Assembly (NCBI GenBank): GCA_012862575.1
Contig: BLSF01000039.1
Span: 187,695-251,694 of the forward strand
Length of the DNA stretch: 64,000 nucleotides
Reading direction: 5' to 3'
Source of the DNA: Parietichytrium sp. I65-24A
Taxonomy: Eukaryota > Sar > Bigyra > Thraustochytrida > Thraustochytriidae
The position numbers and the translations under genes are program-made. The notes below the pieces were generated by a model. The model was given only the letters and a program-made list of their open reading frames with translations, searched no databases and had not been told where the DNA came from. Below are positions 32,782 through 43,308 of this stretch, one piece after another (the stretch's first letter is position 1; every line of letters begins with the position of its first letter).

Positions 32782-34701
32782 ATGCCGCTGGCTTCTTTGT
32801 TCGCTGAGGACAGCGCGGACACCTCCGCGTCAGTGCTGCGCTACTCCCGTCCGCGATGCACAACGTACGCGCAGTCCCCGCCGCGTACGCCTTCGCCTTC
32901 GCCCTCGGCATCGGCATCGTCATCGGCTGAATCTTTGACCCTTTTGCGCATCTTTCGCGGACACTTGCTTGACACACGCCCCGGTCCGCGCGGAACACGA
33001 GGAACACCGAGCGGAACACGAGGAACACGGGGAACACCGAGCGGAACACCGAGCGGAACACGGCAGGGTGCGCAGAGAATCGCGCTGCGTGTCACATCTC
33101 CTGCGGGATCGGCGAGGACTGCCGCTGGCGGTGCGTGGAAGGTTCGCGGAACGGCGCGAGGGGTAACTGTGGGGAAGGAGTACGCGCTGGAGGCGGAAGA
33201 GAGCGGCGCTGGTGTGGGTGCTGTGGGGGACGGCAGGGACGTGATAGTGTGGGCGCTAGCGGCGGCTAAGGCCTGGGAGGTCCTCGCGGAAGGAACGCGC
33301 GCGGAACTGGCACGACTAGAAGGAGACCGGCCGGGAGAGGAGGAAGAACCAGCACCGGAGGACACGCATGAAGCCGGTTCCTGCGGCGAGAACCGGCTGC
33401 AATTGGCAGCGGATGCGGATGTGGGTCCCTTTCGCCATGTCAATGTCAATGCCAATGTCAATGCCAATGTCAATGTCGATGTCAATGTCGACTTGACGGT
33501 GAATGGAAATGAGGACGCTGACGAAATGGAGTTCCTCGAGCAGCAGCGGCTTGCAAGTTTCAATGAACGGGACTCGGCGGACCATGTTGCAGAACAAGCG
33601 CTCAGGCTGACGACAGACAAGGTCGATAATACATCGGCGCGAATTCTGCTGAGATACCTGCCCCACTCGCGCAGCCGCAGTGGAGAATCATGCGACGAAG
33701 ACGATGGTCGTATAGCTCCGGGAGACGCCGTGACTGTCTCTTGCACGGCTTGGGCGGTGCCGCAAGCGTGCCAGCCACTAACGAATGAGGCTTTCTTGAA
33801 AGGCAGCGGTGTGGCAGTCGGCGCAGAGCTGGTGGTGAACGTCCAGGGCGATGTTGTTGGCGACCGATCGTGCGCCAGGTTTGTAGACTTTGGCAAACTG
33901 CTGCTAAGGATGCGCGTGGGAGAAGCCGTGTTCGCGCTCTTGACGGATGCGAAAAAGGAGGATTTGGTCCTGGTGCGCGTTGATCTTCAGGCCAAGATCC
34001 GAGCGCTGTTTTCACTGTGCTCTAAAGCAAGTGCTGCAGGATCTCTAGTGGGAGAGCGACTGGGAAGAGATCCTATCCCGGAAATCCAAAAGGAGCACGA
34101 CCATGTTGACGATGATGCGAATCGCGAAGAACAAGCTTCAAGTCCCAGTGACCCCGAGCTTGACAAACGGCTTGGCAGCCCTGAGGAGTCGACGAAAGAA
34201 TCGATCTCTCAGGAATCTGTCCACAGCAAACTGGACGAGGTGTTGCGACATCTGCGCGCAAAGGCTTCGGCCAATAAAAGTTGCGGCGAGGTTGTTGACG
34301 GCGTTAGAGCACTTGCTGATCGGAACCTGGAGCTCGAAGCCCGCGTTCGAAGCCTTGAAGAGCAGCTTTTGCAATCGAATAAAGGGGCAGAGGCAAAGGT
34401 AAAGGCACAAGATGCAATGGGAAACGCAGAGAAAGCGGCTCTGTTGGAAAAGTGCGCCGAAGCAAGCCGGCTGCAGTTGGTAGCGCAGGAAAAGGCTGCT
34501 CTGCTTTTGAGCGAGAACCTAGATCTGCGCACGTCCACAATCTCGAAGGAGAGTCTCGAGACGGCGATGGAGCAAGTGTACATGTCTCTAGATCTTGGCA
34601 GTGAAGATGAAAGGAGTTTCTCTGGACAGCAAGTCCAAGCCATTGTCGCTCGGTGTCTCAAGAAGACTCTGAAGCTCTTGTCAGCAGAACAGGTCACCTG
34701 A
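32782..34701 (+). CDS. FKBP15/WAFL-like protein (WH1-like, FKBP-like and coiled-coil)
   Basis: A 639-residue protein whose order of parts matches FKBP15/WAFL. A possible WH1/PH-like region covers ~45-190 (WKVRGTARGVTVGKEYALEAEE). An FKBP-type domain lies near 280-395 (PGDAVTVSCTAWAVP, GAELVVNVQGDVVGD, LLLRMRVGEAVFAL), lacking several canonical FK506-pocket aromatics. Coiled coil covers ~505-590 (LADRNLELEARVRSLEEQLL). The C-terminal motif (VYMSLDLGSEDERSFSGQQV then KKTLKLL) is, from memory, like the conserved end of FKBP15. FKBP15 links actin and endosome transport in animals. A Gly/Thr/Arg low-complexity run (RGTRGTPSG) and an Asn-Val repeat at ~219-236 are repeat-coded. The start is the first ATG after the leader repeat; earlier in-frame ATGs would add a repeat-encoded segment. 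Family assignment is moderate. Confidence 0.62.
   Translation: MPLASLFAEDSADTSASVLRYSRPRCTTYAQSPPRTPSPSPSASASSSAESLTLLRIFRGHLLDTRPGPRGTRGTPSGTRGTRGTPSGTPSGTRQGAQRIALRVTSPAGSARTAAGGAWKVRGTARGVTVGKEYALEAEESGAGVGAVGDGRDVIVWALAAAKAWEVLAEGTRAELARLEGDRPGEEEEPAPEDTHEAGSCGENRLQLAADADVGPFRHVNVNANVNANVNVDVNVDLTVNGNEDADEMEFLEQQRLASFNERDSADHVAEQALRLTTDKVDNTSARILLRYLPHSRSRSGESCDEDDGRIAPGDAVTVSCTAWAVPQACQPLTNEAFLKGSGVAVGAELVVNVQGDVVGDRSCARFVDFGKLLLRMRVGEAVFALLTDAKKEDLVLVRVDLQAKIRALFSLCSKASAAGSLVGERLGRDPIPEIQKEHDHVDDDANREEQASSPSDPELDKRLGSPEESTKESISQESVHSKLDEVLRHLRAKASANKSCGEVVDGVRALADRNLELEARVRSLEEQLLQSNKGAEAKVKAQDAMGNAEKAALLEKCAEASRLQLVAQEKAALLLSENLDLRTSTISKESLETAMEQVYMSLDLGSEDERSFSGQQVQAIVARCLKKTLKLLSAEQVT
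32990..33062 (+). repeat. Tandem GGAACACCGAGC/GGAACACGA coding repeat
   Basis: Seven or so 9-12 bp units in frame, encoding alternating Gly-Thr-Arg and Gly-Thr-Pro-Ser, in the N-terminal region of the FKBP15-like gene. All units keep frame. Confidence 0.85.
33436..33492 (+). repeat. AATGTC/AATGCC hexamer repeat encoding Asn-Val/Asn-Ala
   Basis: About nine hexamer units in frame within the FKBP15-like gene. A related hexamer repeat, also giving Asn-Val, encodes the N-terminus of the neighbouring exportin-5 gene. Confidence 0.85.
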
Positions 34702-34983
34702 CATTTGAATGCTGCCGACAATACGTAGCGTCTTGCTATGATGCGATGTGCATTTTTAATCAAAAGAGAGGTATTTATTGATTGACAGGGAGTACGAGCC
34801 CCGTCGTCTCCAATGTGAGGGCGAAATAGTTTAGAGTTAGTAGATCTCAAGGTCCGCAAGTGTAACGGAGTGACTTTTACTTGAATAGGGAAAAAGGTGA
34901 ATAAATTAATAGCGACATCACGCTTCCGTCTCTTCTCTCTTTTTACGATGCATGGGGTGGGAGCCCAGTGCGACTTAGGTCGC
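34702..34983. terminator. Convergent 3' region with crossing AATAAA signals
   Basis: A plus-strand AATAAA at 34900-34905 lies ~199 bases after the FKBP15-like stop, and a minus-strand AATAAA (34779-34774) lies ~205 bases after the exportin-5 stop. If both are used the two mRNAs overlap tail to tail by about 130 bases. This is inferred from sequence only. Confidence 0.4.
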
Positions 34984-37900
34984 TCAAGGGTTGAAGAGTG
35001 CCTCAACACCCAGGTCCCAGGCATTTGCAGCGTCTACCCAATTGTGAGAGTTGGTCATCATTGACTTGCCATACAATAGCTTGCGCCCATTCGGGCGATC
35101 AGATGATGGTGGCAGATCTGGAACTGTCTGCTGATCCCTCTGGGACACAAACACCACAGACCCCATCGGGACATTCTCCCTTGTACTTTTCTCGTACACG
35201 CAGGTCTGAATAAACTCTTTTACCTTGTTTCTGCGCCCCTTCTCCGTGGTGGATCGCGCAATAGCCTGCTCGACTTGGACAACAACATCTGCACTTGCGA
35301 ACGGTACGATAGTGAGAACATTCTGACGAACGACCTGGGCGTAAGGGCTCGCCTCGTTCACTTGAATTGGCCCCGTATCTTTTGCAATGTCTGCGTCGCC
35401 TTTCAGCGCGAAAGACCACACATAAGTTACTACCTGCAATAAAATCTGTGACGTGTTTTCCACCACCGCCGTCTTCGGGCTGTACAGTGTGAGGAAGCAG
35501 CTTGTGAACAGTTGATTGAGAACAAACTGATGCAAGCGCTGCTCGGCCAAAAGCCCCTTGAACAGAATTCTGCGAATCACGCTCGAAGATTTGCTCATCG
35601 CGTTGCGATCTGGGCAATTGATCACTGCTGCCAAGGACAGCAGAGTAGCTGCAGCCAGCTGGTCCGAGCGCAGAACTTGCACACAAAGAGCTGTCGGGAC
35701 TTGGTCGTTCGGATCTTTCGACTCCTCCGGGCTAGAAGTATTCAGCGCGCACCCCAGCAGGTCCACAAACGCCGATCCGAGAAGACTGATGGAAGCATCC
35801 CGTGCAACCTCTCCTTGCTGGCAGCGCATGCACTTGCCACACAAACGGTCTTGGCATTGAGCCGCCCCGGTCTCCTGACCGTCGTTGTCGTCGAGGTCAT
35901 CCAGAGATTTCCAGATAAAAGGCTCCCACTCCAAGCGCCGAACTTTCTCGGGTGCAACTTCGCCAGGCTGCAATGCCGCAGGCAAAGTAGGCAACCATGG
36001 CCACGAGGATTGCAGGCGCTGAAATAAATGTCCCAACACTTCGCTGAGCAGAGGGAACATGTGCGACTGCCACAACCGCTCAGGGCTGCACTGCAAGAGC
36101 GGCACTAGAATGGCCTGGGTAATTCTGGCGACATGTCGATGTTCCAGATTCCCAAGATCGCTCAACACGTCTGTGCGCAGAGCATTGAGAGCATCTGGCA
36201 GTGCAAAAATTCCCATTTCACGATAGCGAGCCGCAGATCCCAGAGCGCTGTAGAGGCCTTCTCTGAGGCTACTTTGGAGGTGGAGCATATACCATATTTT
36301 GTCATCTTGGTCCTTTGGCTCGTTCCCAAAATCTTCCAGGTTGGCTGAAGCATTGTCAACCCAGAGGCCGCCGACCTTTCCTCCACTTGGAGAAGTGACT
36401 GTGCTAGTCAAGTTGGCAGCGCCCTGAAGCACAACACTTTTCCCTCTCCGGTTAGGCTCGCCGACGAGGCAGCGCAACTCCTCGGGGTGAATGTACAACA
36501 CATCCCCGAAATTTCCGCGGTCCCTTGACAGATAGTGGATCACCTTGATCATGGCGAACACGTTTGGCAATACCGCTTGCCAGTACTTTGCAAATGGCCG
36601 TGGCCGGCCGTTGATCGACTTGCACTTCCGCCCGATCGATAAAACAAGGCTCAATGAGCGCTTCGCATCTATTAAGACTCTGCTCTGACCCGATGCAGCA
36701 TCCCGTAACGCCGCCGCAAATTGGTGGGGGTCTTGACAGACTTGTGTGATCTCGCTACAGGTCCATTCTCGCAGAGGCTGTGAGACAATATCTTGCACAA
36801 AGTCGCTTTGGGCTTGAGCATCTTCCAGCGTGTTACTAACCAGCACAAGCACCTCATAGAGCAGCAGCTTCTCGTATGGCAGCGTCGGATTTTCCGTGTC
36901 ATTTAGAGAGCGCAAAACTTGATTACAGAACGTCGGAAGTAGAGACGCGAGGCGAGCGCGGATCTCTGCTGAGGAGCTCCCGGAAGAGAGGTGCGTGCAT
37001 ATCTCGACAAGGGCCATGCAGCCTCTTTTGCGAGCCGCAAGCGTCTTGGCCGAGAGCGCGGCGGCGTGAAGGTTCCGCGACACTTCATCAGAGGATCGAA
37101 ATGTGGCACTCTGAAACAGCTTGTCTAGCACTCCAGACAACCACAAATTGGGTCCGTCTGGCGGAGCACTGTAGCAGTCTGCAAAGCGCGAGACGGCGTG
37201 AGCGCACGAGTACCATTCAAATGCAAAATGTGGTTGAAACTCGAGCAGCAGCCGAAGAATATTACGAAGTTCATTTGCCGCAAGCGTGCGCGGGCCGTAG
37301 CTCGTCCCGGAGGGATTTTTGCCACTGAGAGTTCCAAACTCTTCAAATGTGGAGGGCGGAAACACGTTCGAGAATGAGTCGATCAAGGAAATAAAGGTCG
37401 AGCGATAATACGCTTCGAGAGGCGATTCCAGCGCTGCCAGATCACCAGTGTCCCCAGCGCCGAAATACTCCATCCGCGGATCCATGCTGAATGCACAACC
37501 GTTTTGAACTGCGGGGGTTCCTTGCATACGAGAGCACGCTATCTCAATGCGCCTTCGCATAAAGTTAATTGCGTCATAATACCTACACTCGGCAAGCTGC
37601 TTGAAGATGGATTTACCAGTCATGATAGCCGCGTGCATAGCCTGTTCGTATTCTGCGTCGTCGTCAAAGTCCTCGGCTGAGAACGAGGCGGTGGGCCATT
37701 GGCTTGTGCTGGGGGACGATGGGTGGCCAACTTTAATAATATGATCTGCAAGGCAGCGTAAAAGAAGCTCCAGCGCCTCCAGGAGCAGATTGTGTCCGGC
37801 TCCTTTTGACTTGCGATCCTGATCCGGCAAGCACCTCACAAATGCGGAAACTCCGGGTAGTATTTGAATCCGGACCTGAAGACTTGGATGGCACATCATT

Positions 37901-39093
37901 CTCAGCAAATTGTTGAGCCAGGCCCGAAGGGACTCCAGCGCCGCAGCAACTTCGTCAGCCTTGTTTGAATTCGCAGTTTCCACGAGTTCTTTCGCGAATG
38001 TCGTGCCAAACGAAGCCGTAGCTTGAGCCATGAGTTTGTGAATTTTGACCTGTTCCAACAGAGTTTCCGCCTTCATGGTTGAAGGATCGTCATTTCCGAG
38101 AGCATAAGTGGGCCACACAGCCTCGACAGAACCCTGCTCGCCGCTTAATGGTCGGATCGGAGGCAGTGTATTGTTCGAGTTGTAAGGCACCAGAAGAGAG
38201 GATGTCCACTGATTACCATCAATCGTCGAGCGCTCTGGCACGCCTTTGATGCTGTACGCGCAAATGCACCTCCAAGCAAAAGCTTGCAGGCTACTATCGG
38301 CACCGAGCTTCGAAATTGGTTTCGTGAACTCTGCTACGGCCTGAACTACATTGGCTTCGATTAGCAGCTGGACAGGACAGATATCACTAAGGGCGTCCAG
38401 AGCCCCCATCGTAGCCTTTGCAAGCACGATAGCCTGCTTAAATTGTCCGGGAGACACTTGAGAGTTTACGGTCATGTAGCAAGACTCCAGGAATCGATAA
38501 CATAGCTTAACAACCACATCCAGGGACGCGCGAAGCTCTGTGAGGATCTCTGTCCTCCTGCGCGGTGAAAGCGACGCATTAAATTCACTGTTCGTGCAGT
38601 CCTCGGCTAGGTCGCGAATCACGCCCATAACGAGGGACGCCTGCGTCATACCTTTCATCGCAATCTCTTCCAGCTGTTTGAGAAGCGACTGCCACTCCTG
38701 CGGCCAGTCTCTCTTTGCGAGCTCCACGAGAATAGTAACGACCTTGCTACGAATGAAGCGGGGTTCTACATCAGAGGACCGCGTCCCGCTTCCAGCCAGC
38801 TGAAGCGCCTCAGACTTGATGTGCTCCATCTCTTGCCTCTGCGCCTTGCTCCAAAACATTTTGATCGCCCGCTCGCAGCTCCCCAGCGCAAACATCCGGA
38901 CATGATCCGCCTTGTTCTCCCGGAACGCAGTGGCGTACAGCATAAGCCCCTCCACCATTGCCTCCTTGCGGTTCGAGAAAGCATCACACACCTTTTGCGC
39001 TGCCAGCCTCGTCTCGTTCGTGGACGCCTTGTCATAGACGGCGCTGAGCGCCTGCTCCACATTCACATTCACATTCACATTCATGCCGTCCAT
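34984..39093 (-). CDS. XPO5: Exportin-5 (HASTY/Msn5-type karyopherin)
   Basis: A 1369-residue HEAT-repeat nuclear export receptor working with RanGTP. An importin-beta-type N-terminal segment (NETRLAAQKVCDAFS) begins near residue 25, and the exportin-1-like module follows with FIRSKVVTILVELAKRDWPQEW near 105-130, a hallmark of XPO5/HASTY. Helical repeats continue to the end. Animals use XPO5 for pre-miRNA and tRNA export, plants use HASTY for miRNA pathways, and yeast Msn5 exports phosphoproteins; which cargo applies here is unknown. Length is somewhat above the ~1200 usual. The N-terminus begins with an Asn-Val repeat (MNVNVNVNVEQ) from TTCACA hexamers. The frame is open to 39141 only via TTG; ATG 39093 (MDGMNV) is the first, with ATG 39084 three codons later. 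Confidence 0.9.
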   Translation of the reverse strand: MDGMNVNVNVNVEQALSAVYDKASTNETRLAAQKVCDAFSNRKEAMVEGLMLYATAFRENKADHVRMFALGSCERAIKMFWSKAQRQEMEHIKSEALQLAGSGTRSSDVEPRFIRSKVVTILVELAKRDWPQEWQSLLKQLEEIAMKGMTQASLVMGVIRDLAEDCTNSEFNASLSPRRRTEILTELRASLDVVVKLCYRFLESCYMTVNSQVSPGQFKQAIVLAKATMGALDALSDICPVQLLIEANVVQAVAEFTKPISKLGADSSLQAFAWRCICAYSIKGVPERSTIDGNQWTSSLLVPYNSNNTLPPIRPLSGEQGSVEAVWPTYALGNDDPSTMKAETLLEQVKIHKLMAQATASFGTTFAKELVETANSNKADEVAAALESLRAWLNNLLRMMCHPSLQVRIQILPGVSAFVRCLPDQDRKSKGAGHNLLLEALELLLRCLADHIIKVGHPSSPSTSQWPTASFSAEDFDDDAEYEQAMHAAIMTGKSIFKQLAECRYYDAINFMRRRIEIACSRMQGTPAVQNGCAFSMDPRMEYFGAGDTGDLAALESPLEAYYRSTFISLIDSFSNVFPPSTFEEFGTLSGKNPSGTSYGPRTLAANELRNILRLLLEFQPHFAFEWYSCAHAVSRFADCYSAPPDGPNLWLSGVLDKLFQSATFRSSDEVSRNLHAAALSAKTLAARKRGCMALVEICTHLSSGSSSAEIRARLASLLPTFCNQVLRSLNDTENPTLPYEKLLLYEVLVLVSNTLEDAQAQSDFVQDIVSQPLREWTCSEITQVCQDPHQFAAALRDAASGQSRVLIDAKRSLSLVLSIGRKCKSINGRPRPFAKYWQAVLPNVFAMIKVIHYLSRDRGNFGDVLYIHPEELRCLVGEPNRRGKSVVLQGAANLTSTVTSPSGGKVGGLWVDNASANLEDFGNEPKDQDDKIWYMLHLQSSLREGLYSALGSAARYREMGIFALPDALNALRTDVLSDLGNLEHRHVARITQAILVPLLQCSPERLWQSHMFPLLSEVLGHLFQRLQSSWPWLPTLPAALQPGEVAPEKVRRLEWEPFIWKSLDDLDDNDGQETGAAQCQDRLCGKCMRCQQGEVARDASISLLGSAFVDLLGCALNTSSPEESKDPNDQVPTALCVQVLRSDQLAAATLLSLAAVINCPDRNAMSKSSSVIRRILFKGLLAEQRLHQFVLNQLFTSCFLTLYSPKTAVVENTSQILLQVVTYVWSFALKGDADIAKDTGPIQVNEASPYAQVVRQNVLTIVPFASADVVVQVEQAIARSTTEKGRRNKVKEFIQTCVYEKSTRENVPMGSVVFVSQRDQQTVPDLPPSSDRPNGRKLLYGKSMMTNSHNWVDAANAWDLGVEALFNP
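39061..39084 (-). repeat. Hexamer repeat encoding Asn-Val at the exportin-5 N-terminus
   Basis: Four AATGTG units directly after the start codon. A very similar hexamer array lies in the adjacent FKBP15-like gene at 33436-33492. Confidence 0.85.
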
Positions 39094-41022
39094 AATCCCG
39101 CAGCTTGCACGAAAACGGAATCCTTCCCTGCAAGCCTTCAATATCTATCTATCTATCTATAGACCGTCGCTCCCAGCTTTCACTCCACTTTGTAAATCGT
39201 CTTGCCCTCCAAAACTTGTCTTCTTGGATGTTAAAAGCTTGTGTGTTCACAAAAGAGAGCGAGCTAGAGAGCGAAAGAGAATAATAAGGTTCAGTCAAAA
39301 CCCAAAGTGACGACTGCTCGCACTTTTGCGCTCCCCGACTCCTCCGTTTTAGTAGCTGTGTTACTGCCCGTCTTACCTGCCGCGCTAATGTCACCCGACG
39401 GGTGTACGCGCTCGTAGGTTTGTTTAGTACCGGACTAGTTGGTTAATGCTAATACTCCTGTCCTCGTTGTGCATCGCACGTGTGCCACTTGATGCTATGT
39501 GCGCTAACAGTACATAATAGTGAGGAGGTGTCGTAGAAATCTGCTATGTGTTTATGGTAGTCCATTTGGAACGTTTTAGGAACAGTTAGATGAACTGTTT
39601 GTCGAAATTGGAGTTTGGTGAAATTTGGAGAGTGTTTTTGAGAGCTCAATCAATGTATTTTGATTTGATTTTATCCTGTTATTATCTTTGTATCACGTGG
39701 TCTCTGCATTAAAATTTTAAACCACGATTTCAAACGGACGAAAAACTGGTACTCGAGTATACTTTCAATGCGTCTACGACGTTTGCATTTTTAAAAAGGG
39801 CATTGTTCTGGTGGTTTGGGAAACTCTATCTGCAACAATAGGTCTGACACTAGAAAAGGAGACGCTGGCTTCGTGTTGTACGTGAGCAACGAGTGTTCTT
39901 TTTAATTCACGAATAACGAGCTCGTCGCTGGGTCCGTTACGAAATTTGAGTATTTTTTGAGTGTTTTATGATGTATAACCGCCTTTTTTTCATAATGTAT
40001 ATTTTGGTGCTGTCGGCTGAAAGCCAGAGGTTTGGAAAGCTCAATTGCCCGATTGGGTTTTAACTCGTATGGACAGCTCGTGACGCCAGCGAAGAGTGAA
40101 GCAACGCCATTCATAGACGAGGGGAGAACAGGGCTGTCCCATTCATAGTTCAGCTTTCAGACGGAATAGGAAGAAAAGGGTGCGCAGCAAGGCATGAGCC
40201 GGCTCTCGAATCGATACCAAAGTCTGGTGAGACTCTCGACGAGCCGTTAGGAAACGGCGCGGTCGAAACTGACAAGGCTTGCCCAAGGTCTTGCATGCAT
40301 TGGGGCATCAAGATGCCCAAAGGAGGACTAGAGTTTGGATTGCTGCATGCAGGGAGAGGGGTGCTTCGTTGTTTAATCAGTTGCAACGATGATACGAATC
40401 CTAGCAAAATCGACGGACGTTCCACCTCCATGGACTCTCAGAAATGCTTCCTCTCAAGAACAAAGCAGCTCTACTGCAAGCCCGCGCGTAGAAGTGCAAA
40501 GTTACTGGTGGAGCCTCACTGCGACCTTTGTGCGCGAGACTGACTCTACTGAGGTCCGCGCTTCATCTACTTGGCATCTCTCGCAAAATACTGTTGAAAT
40601 ATGGATGCCATGCAGGTCACCTCTACAGTCTCAAGCTTCCCGAAACCATAGTAAAAGGTTGTCCGTTGGCAGCGTGGAGTCATATTCCAAGTGGAGCGAG
40701 TGAAGGCCCTAGGCTAGGAGAGTTTACATCTACAGACGACAATAATCGATCTGGAGCACATCAGTGCAACTGAGGTTTGCTTACGGAATCGAAGATTTTG
40801 CCCAGCACTTGGTGATCTTAGACCGGGTACATCAGTCAGTCAGAAAGCAAGATCACGAGCTCGACATCAAAGGCGCTTGCGCTCGAGCTCCTCGAGCTCC
40901 TCGTGCCAGCCGATCATAGCCGGTGCCTGTCTGGCGCGGCACATTTGCGCGAGGGCCGCGAGACACTGCCCAGAGCACCCGCCGCTCGCTACGCAAGTTA
41001 TGTGTCCTGCCACGCGAGCCGG
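39094..41022. other. Divergent intergenic region between exportin-5 and the first EGF-7TM gene
   Basis: No confident gene. Short open frames at 40295-40773 shift between frames and match nothing I know. Upstream of 41023 the 7TM frame stays open to a GTG at 40903 but without an ATG, so a missing 5' exon carrying a signal sequence could lie here. Confidence 0.5.
39143..39161. repeat. ATCT tetranucleotide repeat
   Basis: About five ATCT units, 50 bases upstream of the exportin-5 start codon, so probably in its leader or core promoter. Confidence 0.85.
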
Positions 41023-42108
41023 ATGTGCACAGTAGATGGAGGCCTCTGGTGGCTGGAATGCATATATGGCGATTGCAGGAATGGCACATGCGAGTGTGAC
41101 ACGGGGTATATTAACGACCCGATTTTCCCTTCGAATTCGGCGTGCTCCATCAATGAGACGGCGTTCAAGGTAATTATGTGGGGAATGGCGTGCTTTAATT
41201 TTGCAAGCTTAATTTATATCGGAGCGCGCCTCAAGGCGTGCCCACAGAATGTCGACAAGCATGCCTACAAGGCTGCTGCACAAGGGGGTCTTGCGAATGC
41301 AACCCACATGTTGTTTCACCTTTCCTTGGTTCGATCACAGAAAGATACGGGCTATGTATTTTTTTGGCTTATAATTACCAGCGGGATCTTGATGTATCAG
41401 TGCGCCAACGTGCTGGTTGCGCTGACCCGTCCTCTAAATAGAATTCTCGGTACATCTGTGACAAATATAACCAAGGCAAGGCTCAAGGATGTCCTCGCTC
41501 TGATTGGTTTTGCAAGAATCCCGTTTTGCATCATATCGTTCTATAATGGTGTGGCGGACTCCAGTTGGACCTCTTGGTTCCAGGCCATGTTTCTCTCGTG
41601 GCTGTGCGTGGAAACAGTATTATTTACAACAAAGTTGCAGAACGTTTGCACCCAAATGATACACTTGATGGAGCAAAGTGCACCGCAAGGGACCAGTCAC
41701 GCGGTGAACTCGCGTCTGGATCATTTCAAGAACCGGCTCATAAATTTGCGAAGAAACTACCGCACGGCTGCTGTACTCATGGCATCCTCTTGCCCTTTAT
41801 CTCTTCTATCGAAGCTACTGCGGGTGAGTCTTCCATTCTCGAGTTACATGTATATGTTGCCGGCGATCTCGTGTGCTCTTCTCGGAGTACTGGTCTCCAA
41901 CCTGATTGCTCCGAAATCTGCGAGGACGAATATTCGGAGATTCAAGTTTTTTGTGCCACCAAGCTCAACAAGTGTACACGCGGCAGAGCAAACTAAAGCG
42001 CTGGCAAGCAAACCATTTGAGTTCTCAGATATGAGCACGATTGCACCGATTTCCGAGTCTGGAGTCTCAGAAAACCAAGCACATTCGGAGGGAGAAGGTG
42101 GCAAGTAG
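41023..42108 (+). CDS. EGF-like plus seven-TM protein, paralogue 1
   Basis: A 361-residue receptor-like membrane protein. The N-terminus holds a Cys-rich EGF-like module (LECIYGDCRNGTCECDTGY, closing Cys in NSACS). Then come about seven hydrophobic spans from ~53 to ~310, a charged loop after span 5 (LDHFKNRLINLRRNYR) and a ~55-residue Ser/Glu-rich cytosolic tail. It aligns along its length with the next gene, sharing FPSNSACS, THMLFH, LTRPL/LIRPL, VCTQM, ACPLS/SCPLS and VSNLI. No class A DRY or NPxxY motif is seen, so GPCR identity is unproven. The first ATG (41023) lies immediately before the first Cys, leaving no signal peptide; a spliced upstream exon or non-ATG start (GTG 40903) is possible. 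Function unknown. Confidence 0.72.
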   Translation: MCTVDGGLWWLECIYGDCRNGTCECDTGYINDPIFPSNSACSINETAFKVIMWGMACFNFASLIYIGARLKACPQNVDKHAYKAAAQGGLANATHMLFHLSLVRSQKDTGYVFFWLIITSGILMYQCANVLVALTRPLNRILGTSVTNITKARLKDVLALIGFARIPFCIISFYNGVADSSWTSWFQAMFLSWLCVETVLFTTKLQNVCTQMIHLMEQSAPQGTSHAVNSRLDHFKNRLINLRRNYRTAAVLMASSCPLSLLSKLLRVSLPFSSYMYMLPAISCALLGVLVSNLIAPKSARTNIRRFKFFVPPSSTSVHAAEQTKALASKPFEFSDMSTIAPISESGVSENQAHSEGEGGK

Positions 42109-43308
42109 GCTATCGTAAAAAAGGTATATTAGCTCGCCTAAATAGCGGACTTCAAGCTTGGACTTGACATCTGCACCCTGGTGTAAAACTTCATTCTGGT
42201 GAGGGCTGTTTTTGAATCCGCCGCGGAAGCTCTAGGGTGCGTCGAATACTCGTACTAACGAAAGTGAAGTAAAGCTCAGTCAAACAGCGTTTCCTTTTTT
42301 TTTAAATACTCCATCTCCGGAGGTCAGAAACAAAGAAGTAAAATAGTTGGTTCGCAAGTTTGGAAGGGCATGCCCCAGCCAAATTTGCATGCACGTTGTC
42401 CAGCTTCCTGTATAGCATCCGCTTGTCAACAAAGTGAACATTGATTGCTTGCTTTCCGTGATTTAATTAACAATGTAAAAAAGGAGACTCCTGATTGGGA
42501 CAGAGGACTGACTAAGTGTCTTCGATCTCCCAAAACTTTACAATCGGAATGAAAGCTTTAGAATTCACTGTGTGTGTTCAGAAGACGCAGATCCTACCCA
42601 CCGATTCAGCCACAACCATAATTGATCCGGTAACCGTACCCTATCCGAGTCCGAGTCGAAGTTCCGAGTTCTGACTTCAACGCGCGCAAAACAAAACAAA
42701 GGAAAGCAACAAATTCTACTCCATTTCGAACGGTGGTTTTCAATTTGGCAGCACCATCTCACTCAAGACCGCGTGGTTACTGTCCAATGCGGCTCAAAAT
42801 GGAATATGCACCGGTACTGAGTACTAGTAGATACCGGTAGTCGAAGTTCGTTGGACATCGAACGTGTTGGATTAATCCGTTGGACCAGCGTGGGACAACT
42901 TGAACGGAGAGTGTTGGCCGAAAGAAAACCGTTCTAAAACCACGAAGCGACGATAGTATGGAGAAGAGAAGTGCTGCTGGACAGATAGGTCTTGAGAGTC
43001 GAACAGTGAGAGAGTGGCGGAGATGTACGTGCCACGATTTCAGGTCGTGATCCGTTAGTAGCAGCTGGTAACGGGTTTCGTCCAACTCACAGAAAACGGG
43101 TTTCCTTGTATGAAAATCAGCTCCCAAAGTGAAGGAAAGAGAGATAAGACACGATGTATTAACGTATAGGCCAACGAGAAATGAGAGTGTACGTCCCGTA
43201 CGCCGCATCTCTGAGAGAGATATGTCTTTTCAATTCATAAACATATGTGCATTTGCGAAGTTGAACGACTCGCGCGCTGCGCAAGCCTTGTTATGAAGGC
43301 ACGGCGCG
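42109..43308. other. Spacer between the two EGF-7TM genes
   Basis: No supported gene. A minus-strand ATG frame of 143 codons at 42777-43208 is the longest, with no recognisable motif; I treat it as chance. Confidence 0.5.

Noticed and set aside
40867-41089. Minus-strand frame with Cys-rich CSGQCLAALAQMC and an acidic end, antisense to paralogue 1
   Set aside because: No upstream ATG or splice acceptor found; partly antisense to the EGF module; the end comes from a GAGCTC repeat.
42777-43208. 143-codon minus-strand ATG frame between the 7TM genes
   Set aside because: No recognisable motif or plausible family; length is not exceptional for chance in this composition.
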